Assembly: GCA_031286285.1 (NCBI GenBank) | Contig: JAITUN010000083.1 | Span: 1-45,341, forward strand | Origin: Bacteroidales bacterium | GTDB lineage: Bacteria > Bacteroidota > Bacteroidia > Bacteroidales > WCHB1-69 | Length of the DNA stretch: 45,341 nucleotides | Reading direction: 5' to 3' | Shown: in pieces, positions 39,601 to 45,341 of the stretch | How positions within the stretch are numbered: position 1 is the stretch's first letter | Layout of the letters: every line of letters begins with the position of its first letter | Position numbers and translations under genes: made by a program | Notes under the pieces: model-generated | What the model saw: the letters and a program-made list of their open reading frames with translations, nothing else | What the model was told of the DNA's origin: nothing | Databases searched by the model: none

Positions 39601-42600
39601 GTTCTTCCGAAATTTTTAGAATTTCCCGACTGCCAGGTTTCTCCACAATCAAAAGAGTATTCGAAAGGAGCATTATTACCGGTAAGAACCGTTATGGTAA
39701 TGGTTCCGTCTTCATCTCCATAACAAGTTTCAGGGGTAACTGTGGTAGAGAAAGTAGGTGATTCCATCACAATAACTGTTTTTGATTTAATATAATTACA
39801 AGAATAAACGTCATTACCGTAATGTCTTATAAGCGTAACATCTACCCAAAATTCTTGGTTGGCAGCAGTTACAGTAACATAGGGAGTAGTTATTGGATCT
39901 CCGTGTGTATCTTTTATTGACCACACATAAGTGATAGTATCAGGTGATATAAGAGATTCCGGTTTTGAAATATTCACTCTTGCAATGGTGTGTCCGCCTT
40001 CGCAAATTGAATCATCATCCAAAGTAATGTTGAATTTTAAATCCATACCTAACACATAAATTTCTTTTGGATTCAGGCAACCATATTCATTTTCAGCAAT
40101 TACAACATAATTTCCTCCATCTAAGTCTGAGATTACATTTCCAATAACAGGATGATCTGTATCTTCTAAATAATAATTATATGTAGTAGGAGATAAAGTA
40201 ATAGTACCGGGAACATAATCTTCACAATCATATTCAGCGGTTACTTCATAAGTAAAATCAGGTATCGGATTCAAAGTAATTGTTACTGTATCGGTTGCTT
40301 GACAACCGTTATCGTCGGTTACTACTACCCAATATCTGAAATATTCAATAGTATAAATATCATCAGGATCTGTAGTAGGTTTAACGGTAATTATATCTTC
40401 ATCGTCCGGAGTTTGAATACCTCCGTCGCAGGTTTGGCAATCTTCTATCCATCCCCATTCGTAGGAATATGCCGGTTTTCCGTTTGCAGGAACTGCTTCT
40501 AATTCAAATTCATTGTCACCTGAATTACATTGAGCAGTTTCATCAGGCGTAATAGCAACGGATAAAGGTTCCGGCGAATCGAAAGTAATATTAAACAATC
40601 TTGAATTTCCGCAACCATCGGTAGCTTCCACTCTATAGTGTCCATTGTCGCCGGTTATCACAGGGTCTCCATCTCCCAAAGAAATAATATGGTAGTGGTG
40701 GTGGTGTCCTCCTGATACTCTGGTAAGAAGACGTACTTGAATATTATCATAAGCCGTGCAGTTATCATAAAACTCATACCATTTTTTCAAAGAATCAATT
40801 ATGTTTTCAGGAAGAACTGTTGTGCAATCAGGTCCATACTCTGTTAGAACATGAATATCTGTTTTTTCACTATGCGGAGCATCATTATCATAAACATATA
40901 CGTAAGAAGTATCTTTAGCTATTACGCCGCATTTGGTAGTAGCAACCCAGGCACGTTCAATGGTATAAACAAGTTTATCATTACATATTCTTTCGCCATC
41001 TACGATATGGTCATCTATTTCATCGGTATAGGTAAATTCAACATCATCATAATAAGCGCTACAATTCATCTCATATCCGGGGAAACCATCAATAACTTCA
41101 GGATTTGCATTATACTCACAATTGCCTGAATTTTCTATGGTTCCTTCGTCAGAATCAATAGATATATCTCTGGGATACAACGTTATTTCTTCTTTTACAG
41201 TAATAGTAGCGCTTGCTGTTGCGGTACAACCGCTGAAGTCGTCGGTTACAATAACGCTAACATTATGTGATTCGTCACAATCGCCTAATTCCACGCAACC
41301 TTGTGCATTGGCATTTGTCCATTCATAGCTATAGGAGTCATATCCATTAGATACAGTCAGGGTTGGGCAATATTCGTATGGAGTTGGGCTGGGGCAAGCA
41401 AATTCATTTTCCATTTCGGCTCTTACTTGTTTATTTACCCAAACTACATACTGAGTAGCATCGCTTTGGCAACCATTAACGGTAGAGGTAACATACACAT
41501 AGTAGTTTTGGTCAGTATGATGATAATGGCGCGTGAATGTTTTTCCGGTATGAATTAAATTTGTAAGCGCCGGATCTGAGTACCAATTAAAAGTATAGTC
41601 AAATCCAAACCCGGTTTCGTATGGGTCTGAAGCAGTAAGAGTTGCTGACCCATGTCCGCAGATGGCTGTACTGTCTTTTACAGGGGCATCGGGTCTTGGG
41701 TTCCAAATCAAAAGTTGTGTAACAATACTATCAATAAAATCAACGGGACAACTACTTTCGCCGCTATATTTAGGGTAGTTTATTTTTTTAATGTAAGGAG
41801 GGTTAGGAATCACAAGAGAGGGGAGGTCGCTGGGATATTCAAAAACTAATGAGTCTCCTTCAGGGTCTTTTGGGTTTTGGATTTTGATTATTTCATTAGC
41901 GCAAACTGAAATATCATCTAAAGAGCCATAATCAATTTCTACAAAATCAAAGCTACCTAACTCTTCTCCAAGATATGCTCCATGTCCGCCCATATAAGTA
42001 TTTTGTTGGTTTTCAATATAATATTCTTGGAAATCGATTCCGGCAAGGCGTTCCATCACTTTAAAGTGTGCGATAACTTCAAGCGAAGAATATCTGGTAA
42101 TTTTCAGACGAAGGTAATTGTTATTACAAGCCCATTCAAGGAAGTCGGCATAAATATAATTATACCAGCGATGTTGCACTCCGTAAGGATTGAAATAACC
42201 TTGTAGCGTTCCGTAGTTTCCCCAACTGTCAATTTGTCCCGGGAAGTCAGTTACTACGGCACGTTTCACGTTATCAATAGTAACGTAAGGCGGGTCAATT
42301 TTGGATAGATTTCCCATCCCTGACAATAGAGGACCGGAACCTTGAAATTGTTTGAGATTATCAAGGGGGTTAACTAAAGGGTTAACAAGGGGCAGCCACC
42401 ATTCAAGTTCAACATTCATGTAATTAAGCATATTGCCGGGAGTTGCATTTAACGGTCTGTCCCAAGGCACAGTATCGCCATCTAAATTAACAACATAGAA
42501 TTCCCAGTCAAGAGAAACTTTGGTTGATGAATTGGCGCAATTAAAAAAGCGGAAGTAGTAGTATTCTACTTTTCCGTTGTTTACGCCCGGAATAATTGGA

Positions 42601-42779
42601 TTCAGATTGTACTTTGCATCTTCGAAACTCTCATCATCAAATCGTAGGAGAACTTGATCCGGGTCAATTTGTACAAGGTAGAGGCAGCAACTGGTAGTGC
42701 CGGGTGTTTGTGCGTTTACTGTGTTTGTGAACATAGTAAACACTAAGCAGAGAAAACTAATAAATAATAATTTTTTCAT
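36666..42779 (-). CDS. Giant secreted adhesin-like protein with SprB repeats and T9SS C-terminal sorting domain
   Basis: Signal peptide MKKLLFISFLCLVFTMFTNTVNAQ; about eight SprB-type repeats (CYGGxATVTVxxTGGTPPYTY...AGTYTFTVIDENGC); C-terminal AVIFPNPAKDDITVRFNTKGESEGKVRIVNLTGSLV...GFYFVSIISNEAVITRKLVIEPK. Confidence 0.93.
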   Translation of the reverse strand: MKKLLFISFLCLVFTMFTNTVNAQTPGTTSCCLYLVQIDPDQVLLRFDDESFEDAKYNLNPIIPGVNNGKVEYYYFRFFNCANSSTKVSLDWEFYVVNLDGDTVPWDRPLNATPGNMLNYMNVELEWWLPLVNPLVNPLDNLKQFQGSGPLLSGMGNLSKIDPPYVTIDNVKRAVVTDFPGQIDSWGNYGTLQGYFNPYGVQHRWYNYIYADFLEWACNNNYLRLKITRYSSLEVIAHFKVMERLAGIDFQEYYIENQQNTYMGGHGAYLGEELGSFDFVEIDYGSLDDISVCANEIIKIQNPKDPEGDSLVFEYPSDLPSLVIPNPPYIKKINYPKYSGESSCPVDFIDSIVTQLLIWNPRPDAPVKDSTAICGHGSATLTASDPYETGFGFDYTFNWYSDPALTNLIHTGKTFTRHYHHTDQNYYVYVTSTVNGCQSDATQYVVWVNKQVRAEMENEFACPSPTPYEYCPTLTVSNGYDSYSYEWTNANAQGCVELGDCDESHNVSVIVTDDFSGCTATASATITVKEEITLYPRDISIDSDEGTIENSGNCEYNANPEVIDGFPGYEMNCSAYYDDVEFTYTDEIDDHIVDGERICNDKLVYTIERAWVATTKCGVIAKDTSYVYVYDNDAPHSEKTDIHVLTEYGPDCTTVLPENIIDSLKKWYEFYDNCTAYDNIQVRLLTRVSGGHHHHYHIISLGDGDPVITGDNGHYRVEATDGCGNSRLFNITFDSPEPLSVAITPDETAQCNSGDNEFELEAVPANGKPAYSYEWGWIEDCQTCDGGIQTPDDEDIITVKPTTDPDDIYTIEYFRYWVVVTDDNGCQATDTVTITLNPIPDFTYEVTAEYDCEDYVPGTITLSPTTYNYYLEDTDHPVIGNVISDLDGGNYVVIAENEYGCLNPKEIYVLGMDLKFNITLDDDSICEGGHTIARVNISKPESLISPDTITYVWSIKDTHGDPITTPYVTVTAANQEFWVDVTLIRHYGNDVYSCNYIKSKTVIVMESPTFSTTVTPETCYGDEDGTITITVLTGNNAPFEYSFDCGETWQSGNSKNFGRTTGVCVGVIDDLGCTASWKYVNVPGPEYPLNASAYIGENDSILCNGGKATVTIAATGGTPPYFYKGTQFTSTITAQLLADDYELIVTDSKGCVDTAFITVTEPDPITTTISIGAQDSIKCYNGTALVTVVAEGGTPDYSLEIVGMESLLPFTGDTRTVSLQAGSHTFVVHDANGCTDTTVFVVTQPSLLEAEANITDNGITCHGGTATVTVTPTGGTPPYTYWYNDTEFNGTKEVEAGTYTFTVIDENNCDVDVQITVTEPDPLIISAYIGENDSIKCYGGNATVTVEATGGTGDYTFIYNEEEFDGTIALPAGEYEFVVIDENGCTDTIPFIITDDIDTLAVSINNGQPILCYGGSAPLTANVTGGTPTYSYLWSTGATTSQISVTAGTYYVTVLDKNNCLASDTIVVSQPNSELSAIIDVVDTIKCFNEWGSIIVIPSGGTSPYYYKWSTNEETATIQVQGGTYTVEVKDDNECVTSAQIVLTNPTQLQIVISGDAEICNAGDGALTVTPSGGTGEYSYKWSTDETTASIQNLDTGTYYVTVTDENGCFVTGYFTINYYLDLELNIIAEKNCNDPMVRVVVDCNYAGIIDIEMYIYDMGTGNLTLLETYSTDPSITDYVSHDFNSATLSCDVYFLVFIAKIKIEDIDCTFESQQSNIINLKGAPELLVYEFSQTLPNGTSNPSYDPDANEMTVEAGQPINYYFRVVPTECQNPDLRLSVDYEYYLDGSLATPMHNYITKPLSGTFMNFITPMNNCATGGAPVIYNNITEKSYFPYQDNVGWVFRNNSYSFFRDAFLEERQIQVSLSGFDTVGTYTVDFDLVTHLPKSCSGTYGNLISGTMCTSIGAIGGNNFYTIGQSGEPDYIRVVLAKRTMIIHVTVPTTSTQPPIIGSFEILDAVIFPNPAKDDITVRFNTKGESEGKVRIVNLTGSLVLDQPIVISNKDVNIKLPEITPGFYFVSIISNEAVITRKLVIEPK
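37930..39730 (-). repeat. About eight tandem SprB-type repeat units (roughly 75 aa / 225 bp each) within the adhesin CDS
   Basis: Recurring GGTxxY ... AGTYxxTVxDxNGC ... C[YNH]GG pattern; GGTPPY-equivalent codons recur at roughly 215-250 bp intervals. Confidence 0.9.
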
Positions 42780-43057
42780 AAGATAAATTGATTAAGTTAA
42801 TATTTTTTGTGGATTTTATTATTTAATTTTGGTTGAATTCAACATATTTTCGCATTAATACATATAGAAAATGGCATAAAATTCATGACATTTTTGCGTT
42901 TCATCACTCTATTACTTTCAAGAAACACGTTTTTTTTCATAGATTCACAATGCTTTTTCTGTAGCTCATCGTTCCAATTATCAGATACTTACACAACGAA
43001 AACTCGTACTACTTATGGTGTACTACAAGCCACGTTTGAGTTCTTACTATTGGCTTA

Positions 43058-43065
43058 CAAAAATA
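43058..43065 (-). promoter_or_regulatory. -7 box TATTTTTG, possible distal promoter for the adhesin gene (leader about 270 nt)
   Basis: Reverse complement of CAAAAATA; no equally good match seen closer to ATG 42779. Confidence 0.4.
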
Positions 43066-43206
43066 TATTTTTTTAAATACAAACATAGGCTAATTCTTTT
43101 TTTTAGTGCTGGGAAAAATTGGAGAGTATAAAAGAGAAAGAAGTGTACGGCTAAATCCTTTGTTTTTTTCTGGGAGTGGTACAAATGTAGGGGGATCCAA
43201 ACCCAA

Positions 43207-43247
43207 AAATCGCTAACAACCTAAAAAGATAAGTCATTAGCGATTTG
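43207..43247 (-). terminator. Terminator-like hairpin downstream of tRNA-Cys
   Basis: AAATCGCTAA...TTAGCGATTT, 10-bp stem with a loop of about 20 nt. Confidence 0.5.
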
Positions 43248-43252
43248 TATTG

Positions 43253-43323
43253 AGGTCTCTTCCGGATTCGAACCGGAGTAAACGGTTTTGCAGACCGGCG
43301 CCTAACCACTCGGCTAAGAGACC
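43253..43323 (-). tRNA. tRNA-Cys (anticodon GCA)
   Basis: Reverse complement GGTCTCT...AGAGACC-T; anticodon loop CTGCAAA; T-arm CTCCGGTTCGAATCCGGAAG. Confidence 0.95.
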
Positions 43324-43402
43324 AATGAGGCTGCAAAAATATATTTTTTCTTAAACTAATTTTGTTATTAAAATTTAATTAAGAGTGGAAAGATTTTTTT
43401 TT

Positions 43403-43410
43403 TATTTTTG
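43403..43410 (+). promoter_or_regulatory. -7 box TATTTTTG upstream of the cyclophilin gene
   Basis: Matches TAnnTTTG; 56 nt upstream of ATG 43466. Confidence 0.55.
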
Positions 43411-43465
43411 TTGCCTCAATACATTACCAGTTTATCATTTATAAATAATTAAACCTTAAATCATT

Positions 43466-44104
43466 ATGAAAAACACCATCCTCTTAGTATTATTATCTTT
43501 AATGCTTTCTGTAAGTTGCACAGCGCAAATTAAAAAACAGGATGCAAAACAAACAAATGTATCAACTACTATGGAAGAACCCAAAAAAGAAGTAGTGAAA
43601 GAGGTAGTTATTGAAACTACTTTGGGTACCATTACACTAGTTCTCTTCAATGAGACGCCTCAACATCGGGACAATTTTATCAAATTGGCCAATGAACATT
43701 TTTATGATGGCGTATTGTTTCACAGAGTAATTCAAAACTTTATGATTCAGACCGGCGATCCTGATTCAAAAACTGCTGCTAAAGGCCAGCGTTTGGGAAT
43801 GGGTGGTCCTGGCTACACCATCCCGGCAGAGATTTCACCCAATTTAACACACAAGCGCGGGTCAGTTGCTGCTGCTCGTATGGGTGACAATGTTAATCCT
43901 CAACGCGAATCATCCGGCTCACAGTTCTATATTGTAGATAATCCTAACGGAACTCCTCATTTAGATGGACAATACACTGTTTTCGGAAAAGTGATTAAGG
44001 GATTGGATGTAGTTGATATGATTGCTGCACAAAAGAAAGATCCTGCTGACCGACCATTGGAGGATATTAAAATTATTTCTATGAAAGTGGTTACAAAAGA
44101 GTAG
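43466..44104 (+). CDS. Cyclophilin-type peptidyl-prolyl cis-trans isomerase, predicted lipoprotein
   Basis: Lipobox-like LSVSCTA; VLFHRVIQNFMIQTGDPDSK, SGSQFYIVDN, LDGQYTVFGKVIKGLDVVD. Confidence 0.95.
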   Translation: MKNTILLVLLSLMLSVSCTAQIKKQDAKQTNVSTTMEEPKKEVVKEVVIETTLGTITLVLFNETPQHRDNFIKLANEHFYDGVLFHRVIQNFMIQTGDPDSKTAAKGQRLGMGGPGYTIPAEISPNLTHKRGSVAAARMGDNVNPQRESSGSQFYIVDNPNGTPHLDGQYTVFGKVIKGLDVVDMIAAQKKDPADRPLEDIKIISMKVVTKE

Positions 44105-44105
44105 A

Positions 44106-45341
44106 TTATTTCAACTTTTCTAATGCCATTTCTAAAGCAGATTGTACTTTTTGTTTTAATATCTGCACATTTTCTTCAGAATCGGGATAGATGGGCGATA
44201 AAAACTCAACAAAAATTTTTGTAAAAGGTTTAGGAAATCTATTGTTTTTAAAGGTGGCGCGCTCGGTTCCCGAAATGGCAACCGGCAGTATGGGAACATT
44301 CAACACCTGACTAATGATGGCAAACATATCTTTAAACTCTTTCATCTTTTTATCTTTAGAACGAGTTCCTTCCGGAAAAATGAGTACATTTTTGCCCTGC
44401 TGCAGCACCGCGCTCATCTGCACAATAGACTCGCGAAGGTTAGTGTTGATATTCATCAGGATAATATTGTTCCGTGAGGCTAAGAAACGGGTAATCGGGG
44501 AGTGGAAATGTTTGTCCTTTGCAAACATATAAGTGTTTTTTACTCTTTTCCAGGGGAGTCTTGAAATGACAAAAGCGCCATCCATTCCGCTCCGGTGGTT
44601 TGCCACAAAAATCAAAGGCTGATCCGGAATATTCTCTTTCCCTTTTCCTCTTAAATGAAAATAGGTATGCGCAATGAGTTTAATTAAATGTATGGTAATC
44701 CAATTTGCAAACCGATAGCGTGGCAGTTTCAGGGCAGGTTTTTCTGTTTGTAAAATCTCTTTCCACGATACTTCATTCTCATTGTACTCTGTATCTTGTT
44801 TTTCAATAAAAAGAGTAAGTTTTTCCAAACAACATAACTCATCCAACTGCGGCGCTTTTAATGGCACAGAAAAAGCGTTTTCAATAAAAGTAAGCAACGA
44901 CAGTTTACTCAACGAATCCATTGCCAAATCTATCTCAAAATGGTCATCAGAATGTGCATTGACATTCAACTCTTTATCAATAAACTGTTTCAGAATAATA
45001 AAGGTAGAAGAGAACTGTTCCAAATTTTCATCAGGTTTCTTCTCTTTTTTCTGAATAAATTCTTCTAATTTAAAACGTTGAACTTTTCCCATTCTGTTTT
45101 TTGGCAACTCTTCCGATACAATATGAAGTTGCAGAATGCGCTTGTAATTGATGGCGTTTTTGTTGTATGCTGCCACCTCATCTTTCAATAATTCTTCCAT
45201 ATCGCCATCAGAATGCAACCTAACGGCGCTCATTTCGGGATAAACTAACAGATGCAGTTGGTCAAGATGAAGAAAAACGGCAATCTCTTTCATAAAAGTG
45301 GTGTTTTTCATCAACTCCTCTTCCACTTCAATCGGATTGAT
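44106..45341 (-). CDS. Acyl-CoA synthetase (AMP-binding) C-terminus fused to acyl-carrier domain and PlsC-type acyltransferase; N-terminus beyond right edge
   Basis: Frame stays open to 45341 (INPIEVEEELMK...); adenylate-forming C-terminus 'LPKNRMGKVQRFKLEEF', ACP-like 'DLAMDSLSKLSLLTF', PlsC motifs 'NHRSGMDGAF' and 'FPEGTRSK'. Confidence 0.85.
   Translation of the reverse strand: MNPIEVEEELMKNTTFMKEIAVFLHLDQLHLLVYPEMSAVRLHSDGDMEELLKDEVAAYNKNAINYKRILQLHIVSEELPKNRMGKVQRFKLEEFIQKKEKKPDENLEQFSSTFIILKQFIDKELNVNAHSDDHFEIDLAMDSLSKLSLLTFIENAFSVPLKAPQLDELCCLEKLTLFIEKQDTEYNENEVSWKEILQTEKPALKLPRYRFANWITIHLIKLIAHTYFHLRGKGKENIPDQPLIFVANHRSGMDGAFVISRLPWKRVKNTYMFAKDKHFHSPITRFLASRNNIILMNINTNLRESIVQMSAVLQQGKNVLIFPEGTRSKDKKMKEFKDMFAIISQVLNVPILPVAISGTERATFKNNRFPKPFTKIFVEFLSPIYPDSEENVQILKQKVQSALEMALEKLK

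Noticed and set aside
37930-39730. Regular ~225-bp periodicity as a non-coding satellite
   Set aside because: Periodicity follows SprB-type protein repeats in one continuous frame; protein-level repetition explains it.
42885-43076. 63-aa + strand ORF in the spacer upstream of the adhesin gene
   Set aside because: Low-complexity F/L/S-rich translation, no recognisable domain; the region is better explained as a leader or ncRNA of the minus-strand gene.
43151-43336. 61-aa ORF on - strand
   Set aside because: Runs through the tRNA-Cys gene and its downstream hairpin.
1-45341. Search for mobile elements, toxin-antitoxin or defence systems
   Set aside because: No transposase, integrase, recombinase, restriction, toxin or Cas-like motifs recognised in any listed ORF; gene content is mostly housekeeping and envelope related.

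Overview
This 45.3 kb window appears to be chromosomal DNA from a Bacteroidetes/Bacteroidota bacterium. Support comes from AT-rich spacers, recurrent TAnnTTTG -7 promoter boxes, absence of Shine-Dalgarno sequences, type IX secretion (T9SS) C-terminal domains and a SprB-repeat adhesin. Most of it is housekeeping: ftsY, dsbD-like, yicC, aspS, a class V aminotransferase/cysteine desulfurase, purB, groES-groEL, lnt, pta, a cyclophilin PPIase, a CorA-like transporter and five tRNAs (Thr, Tyr, Gly, Arg, Cys). It also contains two large predicted T9SS cargo proteins (a gingipain-like C25 peptidase and a 2037-aa SprB-repeat protein), two large TPR proteins, an orphan Wzz-like/O-antigen-ligase pair and a membrane-anchored LytTR protein. 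I saw no CRISPR array, prophage, transposon or recognisable defence island. The observations most worth testing are: (1) an 18-codon ORF followed by two mutually exclusive stems upstream of the CorA-like gene, laid out like a leader-peptide control device; (2) paired, nearly inverted heptamer arrays filling the groES-groEL spacer; (3) a long leader of the giant adhesin containing two ATGA-overlapping mini-ORFs behind a distal promoter box; (4) a small protein made of about five 25-aa helical repeats; and (5) a heptamer repeat abutting the pta promoter. All functional roles are inference from reading the sequence. No database search or folding calculation was run.
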